17,845 nucleotides of DNA from Treponema sp. (GCA_024691105.1 JAILNY010000050.1:1-17845); one strand, 5' to 3'. Shown: positions 1 to 7,376, counted from the stretch's first letter. Numbers and translations are program-made. The notes: generated by a model from the letters alone, not told the origin.

Positions 1-27
1 ACCGTCGACGCGGAGCCGGCACCGTGG
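1..27. other. G+C-rich segment after the last operon gene
   Basis: These bases follow the stop codon of the last gene of the hdr-flx operon (minus strand) and are about three-quarters G+C, unlike the A+T-rich spacers elsewhere in the window. The ten bases GAGCCGGCAC (13-22) recur as their reverse complement at 14053-14062, just beyond the tandem repeat. No complete hairpin with a T-run is visible, so an operon terminator is not shown; the segment is cut by the window edge. Confidence 0.3.
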
Positions 28-648
28 CTAGATATACATACCGCTCAAGCGGCGAGCAAGTTCAGCAACCTGGAGGTGGCTGATTCCAGCAGGACAGCGT
101 GATGAACAGCATCCGCACATTACACAGTCAAATGAAAGGTCTGCACATTTTGCAAAATCTACGCGCTGAGCGTAAGCAATGTACTGCATTGTCTGCAAGC
201 TCTGAGGGCAGGCACGTGTACAAGCGTTACAGCCTACACAAGAGTAAATTTCTGGGTAGAGCTGCATCATAATCTGCTGCTCTGGTTTAATCTTATTGAT
301 GTCGTAAATCTGTTTTACAAGTGGGAAGAAAGGAAGGGTAGCGATATACATATCGTTTTCAACCTTCTTAGAACAAGCAAGACAAGTCTGAAGCTGGTTC
401 TGTCCTTTGATGCGGTAAATTGTAGCACAAGCACCACAGAAACCGTTACGGCATCCGCAGCCTCTCTTGAGCTGATATCCGGCATATTCCATAGCGTTCA
501 TGATTGTAAGTTCTGCCGGAACATCATATTTTTTACCAAAAATATAAATTGTAGCCATTTCTTTCTTTTCTGCTTTAGCTTTAGGTGCTGCCTTTTTAGC
601 AGGTGCCTTTGCAGCAGTAGTTTTCTTTACTGGTTTCTTTTCAGCCAT
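28..648 (-). CDS. Iron-sulfur protein with [2Fe-2S] and two [4Fe-4S] motifs, KAP-rich N-terminal tail
   Basis: Predicted cytoplasmic electron carrier of 206 residues and last gene of the hdr-flx operon, 17 bases after flxA. Residues 1-30 are almost only Lys, Ala, Pro, Glu and Thr, like a histone H1 tail. Residues 31-100 form a plant-type ferredoxin domain with C66, C71, C74 and C89. Two [4Fe-4S] motifs follow: C137/C140/C143/C147 and C175/C178/C181/C185, each with Pro after the last Cys. The order [2Fe-2S] then two cubanes resembles fumarate reductase/succinate dehydrogenase subunit B and the N-terminal half of TfrB (thiol:fumarate reductase), but the protein is shorter. AGGAG seven bases upstream of the ATG at 648 supports the long start; the internal ATG at 558 has no such site. 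By position it is inferred to be an accessory electron input or exit of the Hdr-Flx complex; the partner is unknown. Confidence 0.82.
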   Translation of the reverse strand: MAEKKPVKKTTAAKAPAKKAAPKAKAEKKEMATIYIFGKKYDVPAELTIMNAMEYAGYQLKRGCGCRNGFCGACATIYRIKGQNQLQTCLACSKKVENDMYIATLPFFPLVKQIYDINKIKPEQQIMMQLYPEIYSCVGCNACTRACPQSLQTMQYIAYAQRVDFAKCADLSFDCVMCGCCSSRCPAGISHLQVAELARRLSGMYI

Positions 649-665
649 TTTATTGCTCCTATAAA

Positions 666-1496
666 TTAATACTCTGGTGGTAATTCACCAAGCTGGTCAA
701 AGCTGAATACCGGACCGTCTTTGCAGACAAACTTATCGCCGATGTTACAGCGTCCGCATTTTCCGATACCGCACTTCATGCGCATTTCCATTGTTGTAAA
801 GATCTGATTGTCCTTAAATCCAAGGTCTTTCAAAATCTTTAACGACATGTGGATAAGAATCGGAGGTCCACACATGATTACTGTCATGCCTGGATCCGGA
901 TTAAGTTCTGTAATAAATGGAGGAACAAATCCAACGTGTCCGTTCCATCCTTCTTCCGGACGGTCGATTGTAATATCAATAGAACAGTTAGGCTGCTTCA
1001 TCCATGAGTTCTGCATTTCGTCAAGGCGAACAAGGTCAGCCTTAGAGCGGGCACCATAAATTACCTGGATCTTTCCGTAATTTGCACGATTGTCCATCAT
1101 GTAGTTTACTACAGAGTGAACAGGCGCAATACCGATACCACCGGCAATTACAAGAATATCTTTTCCTTTAAGTGCACCTTCAACAGGGAAGCCGTTTCCA
1201 ACAGGACCGCGTACACAGATTTCCTGACCTACTTCGGCATTGTGGAGCCATTCAGTTACACAACCACACTTCTTGATAGAAAACTCCATGTGTGTCTGGA
1301 GAGTCGGTGAAGAAGTGATAGAAATCATTGACTCACCTACTCCCGGTACGATGAGCATTGCACACTGACCAGGAATGTGTTCAAATAATTTTTTTCCATC
1401 GAGGCCAACTACGCTGAATGTTTTTACATCAGGTGTTTCCTGTCTTATATCAATAATTTTTCCTACATAAGGAATAAAGCTTTCATTATTTTCCAT
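666..1496 (-). CDS. flxA: FlxA-type NAD(P)H:acceptor oxidoreductase, FAD and [2Fe-2S] subunit
   Basis: A 276-residue flavoprotein of the ferredoxin-NADP reductase fold, close to AsrB, sulfhydrogenase gamma and PyrK proteins. The N-terminal half is the FAD barrel with an ISITSSP stretch in place of RxYS. The NAD(P)-binding half contains IAGGIGIAP and later IMCGPP. The C-terminus has a [2Fe-2S] motif of the dihydroorotate dehydrogenase electron-transfer type: C242, C247, C250, C258. In Desulfovibrio FlxA is the NAD(P)H entry of FlxABCD-HdrABC, and the same role is inferred here: NADH oxidation, with electrons passed to FlxB/FlxC. It starts 16 bases after the flxB stop with a GGAG site upstream. 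NADH versus NADPH preference is not settled by the visible motifs. Confidence 0.88.
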   Translation of the reverse strand: MENNESFIPYVGKIIDIRQETPDVKTFSVVGLDGKKLFEHIPGQCAMLIVPGVGESMISITSSPTLQTHMEFSIKKCGCVTEWLHNAEVGQEICVRGPVGNGFPVEGALKGKDILVIAGGIGIAPVHSVVNYMMDNRANYGKIQVIYGARSKADLVRLDEMQNSWMKQPNCSIDITIDRPEEGWNGHVGFVPPFITELNPDPGMTVIMCGPPILIHMSLKILKDLGFKDNQIFTTMEMRMKCGIGKCGRCNIGDKFVCKDGPVFSFDQLGELPPEY

Positions 1497-1512
1497 GTCT
1501 ATCTCCTATTCC

Positions 1513-2571
1513 TTAGATATCATCTGTCTCGTTTACAGCTTTGATTACTTTTACAACGTTCATGTTTACAGGACAGCTTTCAAGACAGCGTCCGCATCCT
1601 ACACAAGAGAACAAGCCTTCGTGAGCCATCGGATAATACATAAGCTTATGCATAAAGCGCTGGCGGCTGCGTTCTTTCTGTGTGTGGCGTGGGTTTTCTG
1701 CTGCCATCTGAGTAAAGTCGTTGTACATACAAGAGTCCCAGCAGCGTACCTGTTTGATTCCGTTACCAGTATCAAAGTCGCGTACGTCAAAACACATACA
1801 TGTAGGACAAACATAAGTACAAGTTCCGCATCCTACACAAGGTTCTGATACCTGAGCCCAGATCTTAGAATTAAAGATCTTAAGCATGTCTTTTCCCTGG
1901 AACTTAGAAAGGTCAAGGTGTGCAAACGGAAGTTTTTCTACCTTTGCCTTAATGTCGCTCTTTGCAGAATCAACTGCGGCAGCATCGCCTTCAGCTAATA
2001 CTGATTTTGCGTTTTCAAGGAATGCTTTACCCTTGTCTGTGTTTGCTTCAAAGAAATATTTTCCGTCAGCAAGCCAGCAGCTTACGTCGCCAGAAGCCTT
2101 AGAAAGACTTGCGTCGATTCCGTATGTAGAACAGAAACATGTCTTTGCAGGATCATTACATGCAAGAGTGATTACTGTTCCGTGTTCGCGGCGGTTCTTG
2201 TAGTAAGAATCAACCGGATTCATATTAAGGTAAACATTGTCAATACATTCAAAGCCCTTTGCATCACAGGCACGAACACCAAAGATAACAAAGTCTTCAA
2301 CGTCTTTTCTTGGATCTTCAACAGTAACAGATTTACCGTCGAGTTTGTAGCTTACCATGTGTTCTGTTTTCGGGAAGAAGAAATCCTTTGCAGAACGAAC
2401 TGTCTTAAGAGCAGAAGAAAGTTTTACACCTTTTTCCCACTTCTTAAAATCAGCCTGAACAGGAGCGCCATTTTCTGCTTTTGATACATTGTCAACAGGC
2501 AGATAAAGAGGCTGCTTTGAACCGATAAGTTCAAACAATGAATCAATTTTATCAGCTGCGATAGATAACAT
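1513..2571 (-). CDS. flxB: FlxB-type iron-sulfur subunit (AsrA/sulfhydrogenase beta family)
   Basis: A 352-residue protein of the family that includes anaerobic sulfite reductase AsrA and sulfhydrogenase subunit beta. It carries two [4Fe-4S] motifs near the C-terminus, C245/C248/C251/C255 and C323/C326/C329/C333. An upstream region has further cysteines (C102, C109, C138, C145, C147) in the FGVRACD and CNDP contexts usual for the family. It is expected to relay electrons between FlxA and the rest of the complex in the cytoplasm. The ATG overlaps the flxC stop codon (TAATG), so the two are probably translationally coupled. The pairing with an AsrB-like gene directly downstream is typical. There is no sulfite reductase AsrC or NiFe hydrogenase subunit in the window, which favours the Flx assignment over Asr or Hyd. 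Confidence 0.87.
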   Translation of the reverse strand: MLSIAADKIDSLFELIGSKQPLYLPVDNVSKAENGAPVQADFKKWEKGVKLSSALKTVRSAKDFFFPKTEHMVSYKLDGKSVTVEDPRKDVEDFVIFGVRACDAKGFECIDNVYLNMNPVDSYYKNRREHGTVITLACNDPAKTCFCSTYGIDASLSKASGDVSCWLADGKYFFEANTDKGKAFLENAKSVLAEGDAAAVDSAKSDIKAKVEKLPFAHLDLSKFQGKDMLKIFNSKIWAQVSEPCVGCGTCTYVCPTCMCFDVRDFDTGNGIKQVRCWDSCMYNDFTQMAAENPRHTQKERSRQRFMHKLMYYPMAHEGLFSCVGCGRCLESCPVNMNVVKVIKAVNETDDI

Positions 2572-3536
2572 TATTCAGCCTCCTTTTCGCTTGAGCGATC
2601 CCATACGATTGTAGTTTCCGGGTCGCTGTCTGCATTGAATGTAAGCATTGCAGGTTTTGATTCCATATCGCTACCTGCCTGATAATCGCCGTAAATCTCA
2701 TTGATGTCTTTAATGAACTTGCGGTTCAAGAGGTACAACGGAATATTCTGCGGACAAACACGTGAACACTCACCGCAGTCTGTACAGCGGCCGGCAACGT
2801 GCCATGCGCGGATAATATGGAAAAGGTTTTCTTCAAAAGAAGACTGAGCAACTTTCTGTGATGTGTAAAGTTTGTTGTTGTCAAATACACATTTTTCGCA
2901 GGTACATGCAGGACATACGTTGCGGCATGCATTACAGCGGATACAGCGGCTAAACTCATTACGCCAGAATTCATAACGCTGTTCAGAAGTCATTGCTTCA
3001 AGCTTTGCAACTTCTTCAAGGCGTTTTGTATTTGGAGTAACTTCTGCACCTTCATCCACACCGATAAGTTCATCACAGCTTACATGCTTTTTACCTTTAC
3101 AGTTATCGCAAAGTTCGCCACCATCGATAGTATCCTGACAAGGAACTCCGATTGCATAAACGTCAGCACGTGTAATGCGGTTTTCTTTTAAAAGCTGTGT
3201 GAATGAATATGTATCAGACGGCTTTAAGAATACAAGAACAACTTCCTGTGGAATAGGCGCATCCTGTGCATTTGGATCACGCTGTTTTGCCATTGTGTTG
3301 TTCATTCTCGTTGTGCTCTTCTTTACTTCGATCTCGCGTGTAATTCCAACGAGATACTTAGAAAGATTAGCCTTACAGTATTTATTGAATACAAAATCTT
3401 TATCAAGTTCTTCAGCAGAAGTAAAAACTGCAGGTGTAATATCTTCGTCAAAAAGACCTTTCTTCCAGCCTACAACTTTCTGTACTTTACCTTCTGCAAG
3501 GAGTTCTTTTGCGCGTGCGATTAATTTGTCTTGCAT
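2571..3536 (-). CDS. flxC: FlxC-type iron-sulfur subunit (FrhB-like plus two [4Fe-4S])
   Basis: A 321-residue iron-sulfur protein. The first half contains a VPCQ motif at C133 and C143/C146/C154, reminiscent of FrhB/formate dehydrogenase beta proteins. The second half has two ferredoxin motifs: C198/C201/C204/C208, followed by further cysteines (C211, C213, C216), and C251/C254/C257/C261. The C-terminus is acidic and has no recognisable motif. It is expected to join FlxB to FlxD/HdrA in the electron chain. It overlaps flxD by 16 bases and flxB by one, so the order and coupling are tight. Identification as FlxC rests on these motifs and on its place between MvhD-like and AsrA-like genes. Confidence 0.85.
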   Translation of the reverse strand: MQDKLIARAKELLAEGKVQKVVGWKKGLFDEDITPAVFTSAEELDKDFVFNKYCKANLSKYLVGITREIEVKKSTTRMNNTMAKQRDPNAQDAPIPQEVVLVFLKPSDTYSFTQLLKENRITRADVYAIGVPCQDTIDGGELCDNCKGKKHVSCDELIGVDEGAEVTPNTKRLEEVAKLEAMTSEQRYEFWRNEFSRCIRCNACRNVCPACTCEKCVFDNNKLYTSQKVAQSSFEENLFHIIRAWHVAGRCTDCGECSRVCPQNIPLYLLNRKFIKDINEIYGDYQAGSDMESKPAMLTFNADSDPETTIVWDRSSEKEAE

Positions 3537-3964
3537 CTTACATCCTCCAGCTTTTTACATTCGCCAAGCTCAGTAATCTGTTTTACAAAGTCATTCATAA
3601 TGCCTGCAAAACGAACACCTTCTGCAGCAGAACACCATTCTACACGAGTACGGCCTTTTTCAATTCCCAAAAAGTCAAGCATAGAGAAAAGAAGAGTCAT
3701 ACGACGGCGTGCAAAATAGTTACCTGTTGAATAGTGGCAGTCACCTGGGTGACATCCGCACAAAATAACACCATCAGCACCGCGCTGGAATGCACGCAAA
3801 ATGAACATCGGGTTCAAGCGGCAAGAGCACGGAATACGAATAATTTTTACGTTAGCAGGATATTCAAGTCGGTTATTACCGGCAAGGTCAGCACCTGCAT
3901 AAGAACACCAGTTACAGCAGAATGCAACAATTTTTGGTGTCCATTCTTTGTTTTCTACAGACAT
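3521..3964 (-). CDS. flxD: FlxD/MvhD-type [2Fe-2S] subunit
   Basis: A 147-residue protein of the MvhD family, the small subunit that hands electrons to HdrA. Hallmarks are CCNWCSYAGADLAG near the N-terminus, the central GCHPGDCHY motif and the adjacent RRR. The segment that reads CSGR or CTGR in the MvhD proteins I recall reads PCSCR here, which adds a cysteine near the cluster site. The gene starts 10 bases inside the end of hdrA and ends 16 bases inside flxC. Full length for the family, and not fused to HdrA as in some acetogens. The MvhD-like call is firm; the name FlxD follows from the neighbouring flxABC genes instead of mvhAG hydrogenase genes. Confidence 0.9.
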   Translation of the reverse strand: MSVENKEWTPKIVAFCCNWCSYAGADLAGNNRLEYPANVKIIRIPCSCRLNPMFILRAFQRGADGVILCGCHPGDCHYSTGNYFARRRMTLLFSMLDFLGIEKGRTRVEWCSAAEGVRFAGIMNDFVKQITELGECKKLEDVRCKTN

Positions 3965-5967
3965 GCGTCAACCTCCGCTAAGATTTGTTTGTTACTAAAT
4001 CCATTCAAGTCCATTGCACCGCTTGGACATGCAACTGTACATGCACCACATCCATGACACATAGCTGTATTAACCTGTGATACGTGGCGTGTAATTGTTG
4101 TACGGTTTGGACCACGGAAGTCTTTGTCAACATAAGAGATTGCCCCGTAAGGACAAACGTTAGCACACTGACCACATCCGTTACATGCGTTTTCATCCGG
4201 ATGAGCAGTACATGGGTTGTTCTTAAGTTTATCTTTAACCAAAAGACAAATTGCTTTTGCAGCAGCACCAGAAGACTGAGCAACAGTTTCCGGAATATCT
4301 TTAGGACCCTGACAGCATCCTGCAAGGAAGATACCGGCTGTAGGAGATTCTACAGGGCGGAGTTTTGCATGAGCTTCGAGGAAGAAGTCATTGTTGTCCA
4401 TAGAAGTTGTAAGCATGGTTGCAAGAGGACGAGCGCTCTTATCTGCTTCAATAGAAGCGGCAAGAACAACCATGTCGGCCTTAATGTGAACCTGCTTATT
4501 AAGAATAAGGTCACTTCCCTGGACATCAAGAGTTCCATCACTCTGAGGAGTAACTTTTCCTACCTGACCTTTGATGTAGTGAACACCATACTGTTCAACG
4601 GCACGGCGGTAGAACTCATCAAAGAGTTTACCAGGAGTACGAACATCGATGTAGAATACATAACAGTTTGTATCAGGATAGTGATCGCGAGTCAAAATTG
4701 CGTGTTTTGCAGTATACATACAGCAGATCTTTGAGCAGTACTCGTGTCCCTTATTACTGTCGGCGCTGCAGCGGCTTCCTACACACTGAACAAATACGAT
4801 TGTCTTTGGCTCTTTACCGTCTGATGGACGCAAAAGATGACCGTTTGTAGGACCAGAAGCGTTGCATAGGCGTTCAAATTCAAGTGATGACACAACATCA
4901 GGGCTCTGGCTGTAAGCATATTCATCAAACTTTTCAAGTGAAATAGGATTATAACCTGTTGCTACGATGATTGCACCATATTTTTCTGTAAGAATTTCTT
5001 CCTGCTGCTTAAAGTTAATTGCACCTACACCACAAGCTTTTTCACAGAATCCACAAACATTGTCTTTTCCATTTTTAAGACCTTTCATGTGGAGACAGTA
5101 ATTAGCATCGATATTGGCAACCTTTGGAACAGCCTGAGCAAAAGGAATATCAATTGCTTTGCGAGTATTAAGGTTAAGGTTAAATGAATTAGGTACTTTT
5201 TTGTTAGGACATGCTTCGATACATGCACCACAACCTGTACATTTTGTTTCATCTACATAACGTGGATGACGTTTAATATCAATTTCAAAGTTTCCGATAT
5301 AACCGCGAACGCCGCAAACTTCAGAAGCCGAAAGAATTCTGATATTAGGATTCTGGCTTACTTCTGTCATCTTTGGAGTTACGATACAAGAAGCACAGTC
5401 CAATGTAGGGAAAGTCTTATCAAGCTTTGCCATCTTTCCACCGACTGTGTAATCTTTTTCTACGATATCTACAGGGAATCCTGCATCTGCAATATCAAGA
5501 GCGGCAGTAATACCTGCAATACCACCACCAATTACAAGGGCGCGTTTTGTAACAGTTGTTTCGCCTTCTACAAGCGGTGTATCAAGGATTGTCTTTGCAA
5601 TAGCGGCCTTACCTAAAGCAATAGCCTTTTCTGTTGCAGCATCCTTATCTTTCATAACCCATGAACACTGTTCACGGATGTTTGCAACTTCTACTTTATA
5701 TGCATTAAGCCCCGCACGCTGAGCACATGCGCGGAATGTTTTTTCGTGCATACGTGGAGAACATGAACAAAGAACGACACCAGTAAGCTTGTCTTCTTTG
5801 ATATGCTCTTCAATCATTTTCTGGCCGGCAGAAGAACACATGTAAGTATAGTTTGTCGAGAAAACGACACCGTTTACTTTACCTAATTCCTGTGCGACCT
5901 TTTCTACGTCTACTGTCCCTGCAATGTTAGTACCACAGTGACATACAAAAACACCAATTCTTTCCAT
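3955..5967 (-). CDS. hdrA: HdrA, FAD-binding electron-bifurcating subunit of heterodisulfide reductase-like complex
   Basis: A 670-residue complete HdrA. The N-terminal domain has CHCG (C9, C11), C44 and SCSP (C67, C69). A thioredoxin-reductase-like FAD fold begins with the dinucleotide motif at about 145-152. C191/C194 lie in the conserved PTLDCASC stretch. An inserted ferredoxin domain has C243/C246/C249/C253 and C291/C305/C308/C312. A C-terminal ferredoxin domain has C595/C598/C601/C605 and C637/C640/C643/C647. In studied complexes HdrA's flavin splits electron pairs between ferredoxin (through the C-terminal clusters) and the HdrB/C branch. All cluster motifs are present, so bifurcation from NADH via FlxABCD is plausible but not provable from sequence. 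It follows hdrC by 16 bases and overlaps flxD by 10. Confidence 0.93.
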   Translation of the reverse strand: MERIGVFVCHCGTNIAGTVDVEKVAQELGKVNGVVFSTNYTYMCSSAGQKMIEEHIKEDKLTGVVLCSCSPRMHEKTFRACAQRAGLNAYKVEVANIREQCSWVMKDKDAATEKAIALGKAAIAKTILDTPLVEGETTVTKRALVIGGGIAGITAALDIADAGFPVDIVEKDYTVGGKMAKLDKTFPTLDCASCIVTPKMTEVSQNPNIRILSASEVCGVRGYIGNFEIDIKRHPRYVDETKCTGCGACIEACPNKKVPNSFNLNLNTRKAIDIPFAQAVPKVANIDANYCLHMKGLKNGKDNVCGFCEKACGVGAINFKQQEEILTEKYGAIIVATGYNPISLEKFDEYAYSQSPDVVSSLEFERLCNASGPTNGHLLRPSDGKEPKTIVFVQCVGSRCSADSNKGHEYCSKICCMYTAKHAILTRDHYPDTNCYVFYIDVRTPGKLFDEFYRRAVEQYGVHYIKGQVGKVTPQSDGTLDVQGSDLILNKQVHIKADMVVLAASIEADKSARPLATMLTTSMDNNDFFLEAHAKLRPVESPTAGIFLAGCCQGPKDIPETVAQSSGAAAKAICLLVKDKLKNNPCTAHPDENACNGCGQCANVCPYGAISYVDKDFRGPNRTTITRHVSQVNTAMCHGCGACTVACPSGAMDLNGFSNKQILAEVDACL

Positions 5968-5983
5968 TTTTCTCTGTCACTCC

Positions 5984-6379
5984 TTATCTCTTGTACTTTC
6001 TGAAAGCACTGACAATAGCCTGCTGAGGCATGTCATCATCAAGATGTTCCGGAACCTGATCTGGATCAAGGTGATGTGGTCCGCGGGAACCTTCTACTAC
6101 CTGTCTGATTGCATCAATTACCTTAACTGGTTCAACCTGACGAGGGCAACGTTCAAGACATGCAAAACAGCTCAAACATGCATAAATTGATTTTGATGAA
6201 AGCAGCTTTTCAAAATCACCGTTTTCTACCATCTGAACAAACTGATGAGGATGATATTCCATTGATTCATAGTTTGGACAGGTAGCTGAACACTTACCGC
6301 ATACCATGCATTTTTTTGTGTTCACACCACTAATCAAAGAAACAGTTTCTTTAAGCTGATCGATTTCGCTTTTAAGCAT
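5984..6379 (-). CDS. hdrC: HdrC, dicluster [4Fe-4S] subunit
   Basis: A 131-residue soluble ferredoxin-like protein with C24/C27/C30/C34 and C68/C71/C74/C78, each motif ending in Cys-Pro. The C-terminal PQQAIVSAFRKYKR stretch resembles the tail of bacterial HdrC proteins. It wires HdrA to the catalytic subunit HdrB. The ATG lies inside the 3' end of hdrB (8-base overlap), indicating coupled translation at equal stoichiometry. No membrane segment is present, so this is the soluble HdrABC type and not the membrane HdrDE type. Confidence 0.92.
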   Translation of the reverse strand: MLKSEIDQLKETVSLISGVNTKKCMVCGKCSATCPNYESMEYHPHQFVQMVENGDFEKLLSSKSIYACLSCFACLERCPRQVEPVKVIDAIRQVVEGSRGPHHLDPDQVPEHLDDDMPQQAIVSAFRKYKR

Positions 6380-7199
6380 TCTGTTCCTCCTTTATGCCAA
6401 GAGCTTTTGCGAGAAGTTCTGAGAAATAGATAACATCAAGTTTAGAGTCGCCTTTATTCTTGATGAGGTTGTAGCGGCACAGAGGACAGCTTGTAACAAG
6501 GAGTTCTGCACCAAATTCTTCTGCATTTGTTATGATTTTCTTTGTTCTGTTTTGAGGAATTGAATTGTCTTCAAAAACTGTATAAGCACCACAGCATTCA
6601 TTGCGTTCTGAATAAATTACAGGAGTTGCACCGAGAGCCTTGATAAAGTCCTCAAGAATCTGAGGATTTTCAGGATCGTCAAGCTGAAGAATTTTTGAAG
6701 GACGCAGCAAAAGACATCCGTAATAAGCACCGATTTTCTTTCCGAAGAACGGAGAATTTTTAATATCTCCACCATTAGCAGCCTTAACTGCTTCTGTTAC
6801 CTTTGCCCAGCCTACAACATCGCGGAGCACTTCAAGGTAATGAACAACCTTAGTTTCACCATGGTATTCAATCTGATCTGCAGCAAGATAATTGTTTGCC
6901 TTCATTGCGGCAAATTCATCTTCCTTCATATCGTTGTTTACCTGTTTAAGCACATTGTAGCAGGCTGAACACAAAGTAATAAGTTCATTTCCTGCCTTAT
7001 GAGCCTCTGCAAGTGCACGAACAGAAGAAAGCTTTGTCGCAATCTCATTCTTGGCCATTGGGTATGTTCCACCACAACACTGCCATTCTGGGATTTCTGA
7101 AAGTTCAAAGCCGAGCACTTCTGCGCTCTTTCTTGCATAAATGTCAAGATTTTTTGCCTTGTTCTTTAGAGTACATCCCGGATAATACGAATATGTCAT
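6372..7199 (-). CDS. hdrB: HdrB, catalytic subunit with two CCG domains
   Basis: A 275-residue protein from the second ATG. Both CCG motifs are complete: C9, C41-C42, C77/C80 and C162, C202-C203, C238/C241. In methanogen HdrB these bind two noncubane [4Fe-4S] clusters that cleave a disulfide, so the active site looks intact. The natural disulfide is unknown here: methanogens use CoM-S-S-CoB and sulfate reducers use DsrC, neither of which is indicated in this window. The ATG at 7199 has a GAGG site seven bases upstream. The in-frame ATG at 7205 is only one base from that site and is less likely. First gene of the operon, overlapping hdrC by 8 bases. Confidence 0.92.
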   Translation of the reverse strand: MTYSYYPGCTLKNKAKNLDIYARKSAEVLGFELSEIPEWQCCGGTYPMAKNEIATKLSSVRALAEAHKAGNELITLCSACYNVLKQVNNDMKEDEFAAMKANNYLAADQIEYHGETKVVHYLEVLRDVVGWAKVTEAVKAANGGDIKNSPFFGKKIGAYYGCLLLRPSKILQLDDPENPQILEDFIKALGATPVIYSERNECCGAYTVFEDNSIPQNRTKKIITNAEEFGAELLVTSCPLCRYNLIKNKGDSKLDVIYFSELLAKALGIKEEQNA

Positions 7200-7228
7200 A
7201 AGCATGCCTCATAACGAAGATATAGTAT

Positions 7229-7240
7229 TTTTTGCAAAAA
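7229..7240. promoter_or_regulatory. 12-bp palindrome in the hdr leader
   Basis: TTTTTGCAAAAA is a perfect inverted repeat lying between the predicted hdr transcription start (about 7245) and the hdrB start codon. Its position just downstream of the start suits a repressor operator, but A/T-rich palindromes occur by chance and no regulator is identified. Confidence 0.25.
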
Positions 7241-7251
7241 TGTATTACGCA

Positions 7252-7280
7252 ATTTTACCATATAAACGATATTTTGTGAA
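7252..7280 (-). promoter_or_regulatory. Predicted sigma-70-type promoter of the hdr-flx operon
   Basis: On the minus strand a -35 TTCACA (7280-7275) and a -10 TAAAAT (7257-7252) are separated by exactly 17 bases; each matches consensus at five of six positions. The predicted start near 7245 gives a leader of about 46 bases. The -35 lies at the edge of a dispersed repeat element. Confidence 0.55.
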
Positions 7281-7356
7281 TAAGGGCACTCGCAAATTTC
7301 CACTTCCGCTGCCATATCCCTAGTGGCGAGTGCTTCGAGTTTGCTGGCAAACTCTC
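7272..7356 (+). repeat. Two-hairpin dispersed repeat element, copy 1
   Basis: A first stem pairs GCACTCGC (7286-7293) with GCGAGTGC (7326-7333), spanning 48 bases. It is followed after three bases by a palindrome, GAGTTTGC (7337-7344) and GCAAACTC (7347-7354). The same layout and lengths recur twice at 13862-14041. The flank TTTTGTGAA (7272-7280) resembles TTATGTGAA next to copy 2. No T-run follows on either side, so it is not a plain terminator. Confidence 0.75.
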
Positions 7357-7376
7357 TGTCTCTAGCTTACTACACC

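Noticed and set aside
1513..2571. flxB and flxA as anaerobic sulfite reductase asrA/asrB
   Set aside because: There is no siroheme asrC gene adjacent, and the genes are embedded with hdrABC and an MvhD-type gene.
7200..7205. hdrB start at the ATG at 7205
   Set aside because: It leaves only one base between the GAGG site and the start; the ATG at 7199 has a normal spacing and gives the usual MTYSYYPGC beginning.
7272..7290. Rex (NADH/NAD sensor) operator near TTTTGTGAATAAG
   Set aside because: Only one half-site (TTGTGAA) is present; the required inverted partner after four to six bases is missing.
7286..7354. Integron attC site, considered because of nested inverted repeats and known treponemal integrons
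   Set aside because: No GTTRRRY/RYYYAAC core pair is found, and there is no integrase gene or cassette layout.
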